In this document: positions 1 through 6,902 of the stretch, in pieces
How positions within the stretch are numbered: position 1 is the stretch's first letter
Layout of the letters: every line of letters begins with the position of its first letter
Assembly: GCA_013416795.1 (NCBI GenBank)
Contig: RQSC01000025.1
Location: 136,529 to 153,783 of the forward strand
Direction: 5' to 3'
Source: Prasinococcaceae sp. CCMP 1430
Taxonomy: Eukaryota > Prasinodermophyta > Palmophyllophyceae > Prasinococcales > Prasinococcaceae
Length of the DNA: 17,255 nt
Program-made: the position numbers and the translations under genes
The notes under the pieces: generated by a model
Database searches by the model: none
The model's input: only the letters and a program-made list of their open reading frames with translations
What the model was told of the DNA's origin: nothing

Positions 1-97
1 CGCGCTGACTGCCCCCATCCGCCCTCCCGCCCCCAAGCGCGCGTGTGGCTCTCGCGAGCTTTTTTTGCCATCGAGCAGCTAAGGGACTGGCGCACAC

Positions 98-829
98 ATG
101 CCGGCGCCCACGCCGAGCGCCGGCGCGCGCGCGTCCGCGCGTCAATCTCGCGCGCCCTCCCCGCGGCCGCGAGGTGCGCGCGCCGCACGGGCGCAGGAAC
201 CGCCGGACGGCGAGCGAGCGCCGCACCCGGCACTCCCACGCCGCCGCCGCCGCAGGATAGGCGGGCACGCCGCGCGCGCTGTGCCGCGGCTGGCGGCACG
301 AGAGACCGGCGGACTCGCAGCATCTGCCGTGTCAGTCAGAGGGTCTCATGATGATTCTCAGCACAGCAGCGGCAGCGGCGCACCGTCATTTAAAGTGACC
401 AGCACCCTTGCGCTGACGCGCACCGCCGCCGGCGCGCCGCGCACGCCGCGCACGCCGCCCACGCGCGCAGTCGCTCAAGCTGATGGAGGACGGCGAGCTC
501 TGCGTGCGCATGCACATGCGGCTGCGCGGGCGCGGGCGCGGGCGCCAGTGCATGGTGGGGCAAGTCGCCGAGACGAGCGGCAGGCGCTTCGACAAGTTCG
601 GCGAGCTGCACATGGTGCGTCCGCGCTCGCCCGCCGCCTCCCTGTCGACCCCGCCCCGCCTTTGCGCGGCTGCCCTCTGACCGCAGCGCCCCGCGCGCGC
701 GCTCGAGCGCAGACGTTGGTGCACTTCGCCATCGGCATCGTCTGGTACTTCGCCGTGGAGAACTTTTCCCTCATACACACGGACGACCTCGCGAAGCTGT
801 GCGCTCGGCTGTACCCAGACGTGCGCTGA
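98..829 (+). CDS. Small protein of unknown family, three-exon model, start uncertain
   Basis: I do not recognise this protein. The best model joins 98-394, 471-614 and 713-829, all in phase 0, giving 185 residues and a TGA at 827-829. The last two exons are the convincing part. Exon 2 (48 codons, beginning SLKLMEDGELCVRMH) is flanked by a GCAG acceptor at 467-470 and a GTGCGT donor at 615. Exon 3 (38 codons plus stop, beginning TLVHFAIGIVWYFAVENF) follows a GCAG acceptor at 709-712. Their composition is balanced and not merely GC-driven, with a hydrophobic/aromatic stretch and a C-terminal end reading LCARLYPDVR. Exon 1 is weaker: its donor at 395 (GTGACC) is poor and most of its N-terminus is low-complexity Arg/Ala/Pro. 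The real start could be further downstream or in an upstream exon. The stop lies 67 nt from the stop of the convergent coiled-coil gene. A TAATAATACA stretch at 841-850 lies in that gap; no canonical polyadenylation signal is seen. Confidence 0.45.
   Translation: MPAPTPSAGARASARQSRAPSPRPRGARAARAQEPPDGERAPHPALPRRRRRRIGGHAARAVPRLAARETGGLAASAVSVRGSHDDSQHSSGSGAPSFKVTSTLALTRTAAGAPRTPRTPPTRAVAQADGGRRALRAHAHAAARARARAPVHGGASRRDERQALRQVRRAAHGASALARRLPVDPAPPLRGCPLTAAPRARARAQTLVHFAIGIVWYFAVENFSLIHTDDLAKLCARLYPDVR
395..470 (+). other. Putative intron 1 of the unknown small gene
   Basis: Starts GTGACC and ends GCGCAG, 76 nt. It is placed because it joins two frames in phase 0. The donor is weak, so this is a tentative call. 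Confidence 0.4.
615..712 (+). other. Intron 2 of the unknown small gene
   Basis: Starts GTGCGT and ends GCGCAG, 98 nt. It sits between two protein-like exons that join in phase 0. Confidence 0.6.
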
Positions 830-896
830 GGCTCTCGCGGTAATAATACACTCGGGCGAACGGCCGGCGGAGTGGCGGCGCGCGCTGGCGCGTGTC

Positions 897-3444
897 TTAC
901 TGCGGGCTATCCCCCTGCAGCCGCTTGACGACCTGCTCGTACTCCGCGATCAGCGAGTCCGCCTCGCGACTCTTCTCGGCCTCGAGCGCCGCGCGCTCCT
1001 CGGCGCGCGCGAGCAGCTCGCGCGCGGCCTCGACCTCTCGCCGCGCCTCCGCCTCGGCCAGCTCGGCACGCTCGCGCGCGTCGCGCTCCGAGCGGGTGGC
1101 CTGTCGCTCGCGGCCGAGGGCCTCGCGCGCCTGGCGGATGCGCTCGAGCGCCGCGCGCAGCTGCTCGTCCGAATGCAAGTGCGCGTCCTCCTCGGCCATC
1201 GCCGCGGCGCGCGCGGTCTGCACCTGCGCGGCCTGCAGGTCCTCGCGGGCGGCCGCGGCGCGCTGGTGCGNCGCGTCCGCGGCCGCCTCGGCGCGCTCCG
1301 CGCGCGCCTCCGTGACCGCAAAGGCGGGCACGCGCTCGTCTGCGGCCGTCCGCGTGGCGGCAGCGTCACGCTCGGCGACGCGTGCGCGCTCCTCGGCGCC
1401 GCTCATGAGCTTCGACAGCGCGTCGTGGCGGCGCGAGGCCTCAGCAGCGCGTTTCTGGGCCTCGCTCTCGGCGCGCTCGGCGCGCTCCGCGCGGTCCTCG
1501 GCTGAGCGCAGGACGCCATCCGCGTCCGTCGCGCGTCTGTTGGCAGATTTGACCTCCTCCCTCGCGACGCCAAGCTCCACCTCGAGCTCCTCCTGGTGCG
1601 CCTGGGCAGCCGCGAGGGCGCGCTGACAGCGAGTGAGCTCCGCGTCCGAAACGCTCGCCTCGCGCACGGCCTGCCGACCTCGCTCGGCGTCGACGCGCAG
1701 CGCCGCGGTCTCTTTGCGAGCGGCGTCGACGGCATCCTTCGCGCGCGCGGCCTCCGCCTGCGCTGCCGCCATGCGCGCCTCGGCTGCCGCTGCGGCCTCG
1801 GCGCGCTGTCTCGCCGCCACCTCGGCCTCGCGGAGCCGCTCGCGACAGTCTGCAAGCCTCTGCTCGAGCGCGGCAGCCTCGTCGGCGTGCGCCTGCGCCT
1901 CGAACTCGCGCTCGCGCAGCGCGCGGCCCGTCGCGTGGAGCTGCGCCTGGAGCGAGCCCACCTTCTCGACGACGGACGTTTCGAGGTCCCTCAGCTTCTC
2001 CGCGCAGGACGCGGCGCCCTTCTGAGCGGCGTCTCGCTCGGCATGGGCGCGCACTAGCTCCGCCGATGCCCTTTCCAAGCGCTCTTCGGCAGCCTCGCGC
2101 CCCATGGCGGCTTCTTCGCGCAGGCGCTCCGCCTCGCCGGCCTTCTCGGCCGCATCGCGCGTGGCCTGCAAGGCCTCCGTGAGCTGCGCCTCCTTCTCCC
2201 ACGCCACGCCGTTAGCCTGATTGAACTTGGCCTGCAGGCGCGACGTGAGCCGGCGACCGGCGTCGGCCACGCCCTCGAGCTGCGCGCGCGCAAGAGCGCG
2301 CGGGCATCGACGTCGCCGGAGGTCGGAGCGGCGCCGAGGGCGTGTCAGCGAGGGTGCGCGCGCGCCCAAGAGAGAGAGAGAGAAAGAGAGAGAGAGCGCA
2401 CAGACGCGGCGCCGGGCAGGTTCGCACCCCGCGGGCTCGGAGTGCGGCACGCGCGCGCGACTCCGCACCTCCGCGTTTCGCGCGTTGGCAGCCTCGAGCG
2501 CCTGTTCGGCGGAGCGCAGCCTGGCGGCAATTTTGCGCTCTGCTGCATGCGACCGGGCCTTGAGCTCCTCGAGCATTCCCAGCGCGTCGTCGCAATCGGC
2601 CACCAGCAACGAGCGTGCCTTGGCGCCCTCGTGCCGCTCTTGCTTGAGCGCTTCCTCGACGGACTCACGCGCGCGGCGCTCGGCCTTGACCTCGTCCTTG
2701 AGCTGCGCGAAGAGGCGGCGCGTCTCCATGCTCAGGCCGCGCTTGCTCAGATCGGGGACGCGGATTGGACGCCGCTCTGGAATCGGCTCCGCGACGGGCC
2801 CCGCCTTGTGCCATCCGCCGGCGGGCTTGAAGGGCCTGTGCGCAGGCGCCCCTTCGAGGTCGCGGTGGTCCAGGCGCGCGTGCCTGATCGGCGAGTTCGA
2901 CGGCGATATCCGGCGCGGTCGGCGCGGCGGGGTCGTCGACGTGCGCGACGACGTCGTTGACGAGCGGCGAGAGGGCCTCCCGTTGCGCTGCGCCATCGTC
3001 GGCACGACCAAGCCGCGGCGGCTGTGGCCGCCGAGCGTGTGTGTGGCGCGCGCTGGCGTGCGCGCGCGCGCGATGGCCGCGGCGGCCTCCTCGAGCGCAT
3101 CGACCATGGCGGGCGTCGCGCCCTTGTACGCGGACGAGAGCGCGCCCCTTTGGTAGGCGGCGTTGTACTCGCTCCCCCGCTCTTCGGGTGTGTCGAGCGC
3201 CGCGGTGAGCGTGCTGACCGCCCCCTGCAGGGCATCGTTGGCCTCGTGCGACGCCTGCGCCGAGCGCTCGAGCTGCGCGTGGCTGGCGCGCAGCTCGAGC
3301 AGCTCGAGCTCCTTGTCGTTGAGCGCCTCGCGCAGCTGCAGCTTCACGTCGGCGCTCCGCGCCGCCTCGAGCTCGCCCGCGAGCTCGCTGCCTCGGCCCG
3401 ACGCGGGCGAGTACAGCGCCGCCGCCGCAGCGGTCGCCGCGGCC
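897..3444 (-). CDS. Long coiled-coil protein, 5' end truncated at an N
   Basis: The frame is open on the minus strand from the N at 3445 down to a TAA at 897-899. With the intron at 2280-2468 removed, the window holds 785 complete residues. The first visible residues read AALYSPASGRGSEL, so the start codon is not in the window; the GTG at 3345-3347 is an internal Val codon. Residues about 18-118 form a coiled coil (for example LNDKELELLELRASHAQLER). Residues about 119-225 are a disordered Ser/Thr/Arg/Pro-rich linker with several SP and TP sites. Residues about 226-785 are a second, long Ala/Glu/Arg coiled coil ending in VVKRLQGDSPQ. No catalytic domain, ATP-binding motif or membrane segment is visible. 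Proteins of this shape are commonly structural or tethering proteins; I cannot assign a family. In the linker (about 2880-3000) a second minus frame is also open and protein-like, so a missed intron or frame change there is possible. One ambiguous base lies at 1271 (residue about 662) and the frame continues through it. Confidence 0.78.
1271..1271. other. Ambiguous base inside the coiled-coil exon
   Basis: A single N. The same minus-strand frame and the same coiled-coil character continue on both sides, so a true one-base ambiguity fits here. Confidence 0.9.
2280..2468 (-). other. In-frame (3n) intron of the coiled-coil gene
   Basis: On the minus strand the exon ends CGCGGAG at 2469, followed by GTGCGGAG. 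The intron ends GCGCGCAG before CTCGAGGGC at 2279. It is 189 nt, a multiple of three, without an in-frame stop, so a naive frame reads straight through it. The read-through translation (63 residues) is Arg/Pro/Ser/Leu-rich and breaks the coiled coil, whereas splicing restores it. It carries a CT-rich tract on the transcribed strand. Confidence 0.7.
2369..2396. repeat. (AG)n dinucleotide microsatellite
   Basis: About 14 AG units with one interruption (AGAAAG near 2381). It lies inside the 189-nt intron, where the transcript carries it as a CT-rich tract about 90 nt before the acceptor. Confidence 0.9.
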
Positions 3445-3445
3445 N
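3445..3445. other. Ambiguous base at a gene-to-gene break (likely gap or misjoin)
   Basis: A single N with a minus-strand coiled-coil frame ending on its left and a plus-strand CBS frame beginning on the very next base to its right. Both genes are cut in mid-protein here, so the N more likely marks a collapsed scaffold gap or chimeric join than one unread base. Confidence 0.7.
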
Positions 3446-3904
3446 TACCACGGCGACGGCACGCCCAAGGCCGAGGGGCCGCTCGCCGCGCAGTCCTACG
3501 CCGTCGAGGGCGTGGGCAAGGACAGCGTGCCCGGCGCGCTCAACTTCGACGTCGTGGACGCCATGCTCAGCGTGACCGACAAGCAGGCGATCGACATGTG
3601 CCAGCGCATGTCCGAGGAGGAGGGCATCCTCGCGGGCGGCTCGGGCGGCCTCAACGTGCACGCGGCGGTGGAGCTCAGCGCGCGCCTCGAGGAGGGCACC
3701 ATCGTGACCGTCCTGCCCGACAGCGGCGTCAAGTACCTGTCCAAGATCTACAGCCCCACCTGGCGCGAGGCCAAGAACTTCGTCGGGGACCAGCCCGACC
3801 CGCAGGCGGACCTCGACGCCAGCCGCGTCGACTTCGGCCCCGAGGACCCGCTCGCGCCCATCTCCACCAAGCCGAAGCCGCCGCCCCTGGCCGACCGCCC
3901 CAAT
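3446..3904 (+). CDS. CBS: Cystathionine beta-synthase, C-terminal part of PLP catalytic domain (partial)
   Basis: The frame runs from the base after the N for 153 supported residues. It matches the C-terminal half of the PLP fold-type II catalytic domain of cystathionine beta-synthase and cysteine synthase. Visible marks are a YAVEGVG segment (residues 18-24), then EEGILAGGSGG (58-68), the glycine-rich loop late in the fold, then VLPDSG (89-94), whose Ser corresponds to the residue that contacts the PLP pyridine nitrogen, then KYLSKIYSPTW (96-106). The last block is more typical of CBS than of plain cysteine synthase. CBS condenses serine with homocysteine to give cystathionine in transsulfuration. 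The N-terminal half, including the PLP lysine and the substrate-loop asparagine, is absent because the sequence breaks at 3445. No Bateman (CBS-pair) domain follows: after residue 113 the chain becomes Asp/Pro-rich linker. The 3' end is unresolved. The frame stays open through the poly-G run to a TGA at 4082-4084, which overlaps the next gene. A length error in the poly-G run or an unseen intron is likely. Confidence 0.85.
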
Positions 3905-3949
3905 ACACGCACACATACGCCACACCCCCACCCCACCCCCGCGCGGCCG

Positions 3950-3955
3950 CGCGAG

Positions 3956-3999
<44 letters not shown>

Positions 4000-4010
4000 G
4001 GGGGCGCGGA
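3950..4010. repeat. Poly-G tract (42 G) with conserved flanks
   Basis: CGCGAGC, then 42 consecutive G (3957-3998), then A, five G and CGCGGA. The reverse complement of the poly-C tract at 5876-5938 has nearly the same structure and flanks, so the two form an inverted pair. The exact length is unreliable in any assembly. The tract lies between the CBS fragment and the STIMATE gene. Confidence 0.85.
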
Positions 4011-4074
4011 GGGGTGCGGGTGCGGTTGGTGGTGGTGGTGGTGTCGTAGCTGCTGTTGTTGACTGCCACGCGCG

Positions 4075-5028
4075 ATGGCGATGAGCGTCAATGCCGCGTG
4101 GATGGACAGCCTGTCGAGCGACGTGGCGGCGGCTGAGCAGACACTCGAGGACCTGCTGTCGGAGAGCGAGCCGACGGCCAAGTGCACGCTGCTCTCGGGG
4201 AGGTTCGACGTGATCGTGCAGGTCGTGCTCGCGCTGGGCGCGTTCGGCTCGCTGCTGGTCAAGCGGCACTACGAGCGGCCGCGGCGCTCGCTCAAGGTGT
4301 GGTCGCTCGATACGGCCAAGCAGGGGGCGAGCGCGGGCGCCGCGCACGTGGCCGGAATGCTCATTGCGCTCATCGCGTCGCACGACGGCGGCGACCAGTG
4401 CGCGTTCTACCTGATCACGTTCACGATCGACACGACGCTGGGGGTGTTCATCGGGTACACGCTCCTGCGGCGACTGCAGGCGCTCGCGCGCAAGGCCGGC
4501 TGGACCTCGCTCAGCAGCACGGGCAACTACGGCACGCCGGTGCAGTACTCCATCTGGGCCAAGCAGATGGTGACCTGGTGCCTGATCGTGGTCGTTGCGC
4601 GAGCGTGCTGCGGCATGATCGTCATCTCGCTGCGCCACCAGCTCACTGCGTTCTCGGAGACGCTCGCCTCGCCGTTCGACGGCCACCCGAAGCTCTTCCT
4701 GCTCACCGTGATGCTGGCATGCCCCGTGTGCATGAACGTCGCGCAGCTGTGGGTGCAGGACGCCTTCCTCAAGAAGGGCGGCATGCTCTCGCGCAAGCGT
4801 CTACGCGGCGGCCTTGGCGGCACCCCGGGCCGAGGGGGAAGCGTGCCAGACATGCAGGTAAGCGACGGCGGCGAGGCGGCGCCTATCGACGCCGATTACG
4901 TTGACGCGGAGGCCAGGCCGCTCCTCCCGCGTGACGAGAACGATGATGCGCCAAGCCAGGCGTCGCATGATGATGCTGACGCCGCGAGGGCACCCGCCGC
5001 TGCCGTCGCCGCCGACGCGCGCCCATGA
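4075..5028 (+). CDS. STIMATE: STIMATE/TMEM110-family multi-pass membrane protein
   Basis: A single-exon frame of 317 residues. An in-frame TGA at 4060-4062 supports the ATG at 4075; the ATG at 4081 is the alternative. The protein matches the STIMATE family (animal TMEM110, yeast vacuolar YPL162C) along its length. Family-like blocks include the first membrane segment followed by LLVKRHYERPRRSLKVWSLD (residues 60-79), then CAFYLITFTIDTTLGVFIGY (109-128), the NYGTPVQYSIWAKQ stretch (151-164), and NVAQLWVQDAFLKKG (221-235). Likely membrane segments are about 45-63, 83-102, 110-133, 164-187 and 206-226. In animals STIMATE is an ER protein that binds STIM1 and promotes store-operated calcium entry; the yeast member is vacuolar. 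The compartment here is not known. The tail after residue 245 is polar and acidic and carries EARPLL (279-284), which fits the acidic dileucine sorting pattern. A consensus donor, CAG followed by GTAAGC, sits at 4855-4863 after Gln261, so alternative splicing of the tail is possible. Confidence 0.93.
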   Translation: MAMSVNAAWMDSLSSDVAAAEQTLEDLLSESEPTAKCTLLSGRFDVIVQVVLALGAFGSLLVKRHYERPRRSLKVWSLDTAKQGASAGAAHVAGMLIALIASHDGGDQCAFYLITFTIDTTLGVFIGYTLLRRLQALARKAGWTSLSSTGNYGTPVQYSIWAKQMVTWCLIVVVARACCGMIVISLRHQLTAFSETLASPFDGHPKLFLLTVMLACPVCMNVAQLWVQDAFLKKGGMLSRKRLRGGLGGTPGRGGSVPDMQVSDGGEAAPIDADYVDAEARPLLPRDENDDAPSQASHDDADAARAPAAAVAADARP

Positions 5029-5470
5029 ATCCGCGCGAATTTCACATCAACCGAACGGCGAGCAGAGCCTCGCACGCACAGTCTGACGCGCGGTCAGCAC
5101 GGCCGCTGTGGCATCGCGTGCGTGCGAGCGCGCACGGTCCCTCTGCCCTACGCCCGCGCCGGTGGCGCCCGCGCATTCGCGGCGCCCCCCTCCCCCCCCC
5201 TTCCGCGCGAGCGTCAGCCTCTTAATACGAACACCAGCATTCGACACCCGCGGGCGGCGCCGTGGCCTCGCAGCAGTGCGCAGCGCGCTGCCGACGTCCG
5301 CCGCCGCCGGCCCGGCCACAGCACGGGCGTGCGAGCGCGCGCCCGGGCGGCGAGCCGGTCGTTGGCGATGCCCCCTCCCCTCCTCCTCGCCGCTGCCTCG
5401 CTCAACACCCCAACGCTTGCGTGGTCGATCCAAACGACACGCACCATTTCGCCAGGAAGAAAATTGCCGA
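5029..5470 (+). other. Spacer between STIMATE and the CRM gene
   Basis: No gene is supported here. It should hold the STIMATE 3' end and the promoter or 5' UTR of the CRM gene. The frame of the CRM first exon is open back to an ATG at 5108, but its translation is low-complexity Arg/Ala/Pro, so I do not extend the gene. A C-rich tract at 5181-5202 is followed by GCGTCAG (5210-5216), which could be a splice acceptor of a 5' leader intron. Positions about 5400-5490 are visibly less GC-rich than their surroundings. Confidence 0.5.
5181..5213 (+). repeat. Short C-tract related to the poly-C element
   Basis: GGCGC, six C in all, one T, then nine C, then TTCCGCGCGAGCG. The GCGCCCCCCTCCC core is the same as at the left side of the 41-C element at 5876-5938, in the same orientation. 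It may be a short or degenerate member of the same family. Confidence 0.4.
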
Positions 5471-5887
5471 ATGGCGAAACCGAAACCAGTNGCGCGCGCG
5501 CGGCCGGTCTGCATGGCGCGCAAGGGCGGCGGCCGCGGCGGGAAGGGGGGCGGCCGTTCAGACGCGAGAGACCGCTTCCTCAGCGCGGGGGGCGCGCTCG
5601 ACCTGCTCTCCGAGGCGCCCGCGCCGCAGCGGGCGCGGCAGCGGGAACAGGGACAGGAGCAGCAGCAGCGCGCGCGCAAGCAGCAGGGCAAGGCCTCCAA
5701 AACCGCCTCGCGGCGCAACGCTCTGCGGGAGTCGATCAAACACAACCCCATTCAGGTGCGTGCGTGTGTCTCCCTCGTCGCCCGCCGCGCGCGTGCCCGG
5801 ACGGCCACCGTGCGCCTGCCCGAGGGCGCGCCTGCAGCCAGGCGCGCGGATGCGCAACCTCGCACACCTGTGCGTTCCGCGCCCCCC

Positions 5888-5930
<43 letters not shown>

Positions 5931-6662
5931 TGCTCGCGTCCTGACGCTCTCGCTGTCGAACGCAGGTGGGCAAGTCGGGCCTGACGGACGGGCTATGCAA
6001 GCGGGTGGACGATTACCTCGAACGCTACGAGCTGTGCAAGGTGAAAGTGCTCGACACGTCGCCCGACGGGCTCGCTGATGTAGCCGCGGAACTCTCTGAG
6101 CGCCTCGGGGCCAAAGTCGTGCTTACTATCGGCCGCGTCGCCACGCTCGAGCGAAGCCGGCTCGTCGAGGGGGGCAAGCGACGCGGTGGCGGCGCGCGGC
6201 AGAAGGCCTCGCGCGTCGACCCGAAGATCTGGTCAAAGGATGTGCTGTGGAGTGTCCACCTGCCATTCGAGCGATTTGCGGAGGTGCGCGCCGCGGCGCA
6301 CGCGCGCGGCCGCGTCCGAGGGGCTCCCCACCACCCGCGCTCTGGTGTGCGCGCACCATGTGAGCTGACGCGCGCGCTCTCGCCGCCGCTGTCGCCACCG
6401 CCGCGCCGTCCGACTCTCTCTCCCACGCGCTCTCGGACACCAGCTTGGTGAGGACGCACACGAAGACGAGGAGGGCAGCCTAGGCAACGCGCTGGCGGCC
6501 GACTCGCGCACGGTCACGCACGAGATCGAAGGCGGCGCGCGACGCGTGCACGAGATGGGCGAGGACCGCGACGGCGCAAGCCAAAGCCTCGAGGAGATGT
6601 TTAATAGCACACCGTGGCTCTCCATCGTCGAGGAGGACGGCTCCGTCGAGAGTCGGTTCTGA
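5471..6662 (+). CDS. CRM-domain (CRS1/YhbY) RNA-binding protein
   Basis: Three exons, 5471-5755, 5966-6283 and 6444-6662, all joined in phase 0, give 273 residues and a TGA at 6660-6662. A single CRM domain spans about residues 77-160 and crosses the first splice junction, which supports the model. The lead helix (RRNALRESIKHNPIQ) comes from exon 1. The GxxG loop GKSGLT (97-102) and ELCKVKVLD, then LGAKVVLTIGRVATLER (142-158), come from exon 2. The family includes bacterial YhbY, which associates with pre-50S ribosomal particles, and plant CRS1/CAF/CFM proteins, which assist group II intron splicing in plastids and mitochondria. An organelle RNA or ribosome-assembly role is therefore likely but inferred. 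The N-terminus is basic and Gly/Arg/Gln-rich; it could hold a targeting signal, but no clear transit peptide is visible. The C-terminal third is acidic and Ser-rich, ending VEEDGSVESRF. The start at 5471 is uncertain: the frame is open upstream and an N lies at 5491, read as the third base of a Val codon. Confidence 0.85.
5491..5491. other. Ambiguous base in CRM exon 1
   Basis: A single N after CCAGT. The CRM frame passes through if exactly one base is present. The sequence to the left is less GC-rich than the sequence to the right, so a collapsed gap cannot be excluded. If it is one, the true N-terminus is missing. Confidence 0.8.
5756..5965 (+). other. Intron 1 of the CRM gene
   Basis: Starts GTGCGTGCGTGTG after CATTCAG and ends GAACGCAG before GTGGGCAAG. 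It is 210 nt long and splits the CRM domain between its lead helix and its GxxG loop. It contains the 41-C tract, whose last C is 36 nt before the acceptor AG, so the tract may serve as an extreme polypyrimidine tract. Confidence 0.88.
5876..5938 (+). repeat. Poly-C tract (41 C) with conserved flanks
   Basis: TCCGCG, six C, T, 41 consecutive C (5889-5929), GT, GCTCGCG. This is the inverted counterpart of the poly-G element at 3950-4010: the shared core is TCCGCG, C5-6, T, C41-42, then GCTCGCG. The tract length is likely to be variable or misassembled. Confidence 0.88.
6284..6443 (+). other. Intron 2 of the CRM gene
   Basis: Starts GTGCGCGCC after TTTGCGGAG and ends GACACCAG before CTTGGTGAG. 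It is 160 nt with a pyrimidine-rich 3' half (about 6376-6425). Exons on both sides join in phase 0. Confidence 0.8.
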
Positions 6663-6902
6663 GCTGGGCAGCGCTGCCGGCGGACGGTTCTGCGGGCGCG
6701 CGGGCGAGCTTCGACGCAGGCGCGCTTTGCAATGCCGCTCGCCTTCACCTGTACCATACACATGTCTAGCTAGACTCGAGCGCGCGGCCAGCGCCTTCGC
6801 TCGCTGGCTAAGATTCTCTCTAGTTCCTACTTCTGGCTACGTTGCAGAGCCCCACCTGTCCAGCTCTAGCTCGCGGAGGGCGTGGCCCCACGCCTGTGCC
6901 GA
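6663..6902. other. Convergent intergenic region
   Basis: Lies between the stops of the CRM gene (+) and the giant coiled-coil gene (-), so it should hold both 3' ends. No canonical AATAAA is seen on either strand. It is less GC-rich than the genes and contains a 12-bp perfect palindrome (6764-6775) and a pyrimidine-rich stretch ending in GTTGCAG (6813-6847) that resembles a plus-strand splice acceptor. No protein-like exon follows it. Confidence 0.6.
6764..6775. repeat. 12-bp perfect palindrome GTCTAGCTAGAC
   Basis: A self-complementary 12-mer in the convergent 3' region. It has no loop, so it is a poor RNA hairpin. A protein-binding or 3'-end processing role is only a guess. Confidence 0.6.

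Noticed and set aside
43-351. Open plus-strand frames at the left edge as separate small proteins
   Set aside because: They are Arg/Ala/Pro low complexity without homology or start signals; at most part of the 5' end of the unknown gene.
386-778. 130-codon minus-strand frame opposite the unknown small gene
   Set aside because: It is antisense to the two convincing exons and has mixed, non-family composition.
897-3347. Taking 3347 as the start codon of the coiled-coil protein
   Set aside because: The codon is GTG inside a helix that continues upstream to the N at 3445; it is an internal Val.
3729-4262. Minus-strand frames with long polyproline, and plus-strand frames with polyglycine
   Set aside because: They are translations of the 42-G homopolymer and its surroundings; neither side looks like protein on that strand.
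4182-4904. 240-codon plus-strand frame inside the STIMATE gene
   Set aside because: It is offset from the STIMATE frame, almost all Arg/Ala/His, and has no family resemblance; it is a high-GC shadow.
5752-6000. Minus-strand polyglycine frame over the poly-C run
   Set aside because: It is a by-product of the 41-C tract, which lies in a CRM intron.
6813-6847. Acceptor-like pyrimidine tract and GCAG as evidence for a further plus-strand exon
   Set aside because: What follows has no protein-like frame and is antisense to the 3' end of the giant gene; it may be a 3' UTR feature.
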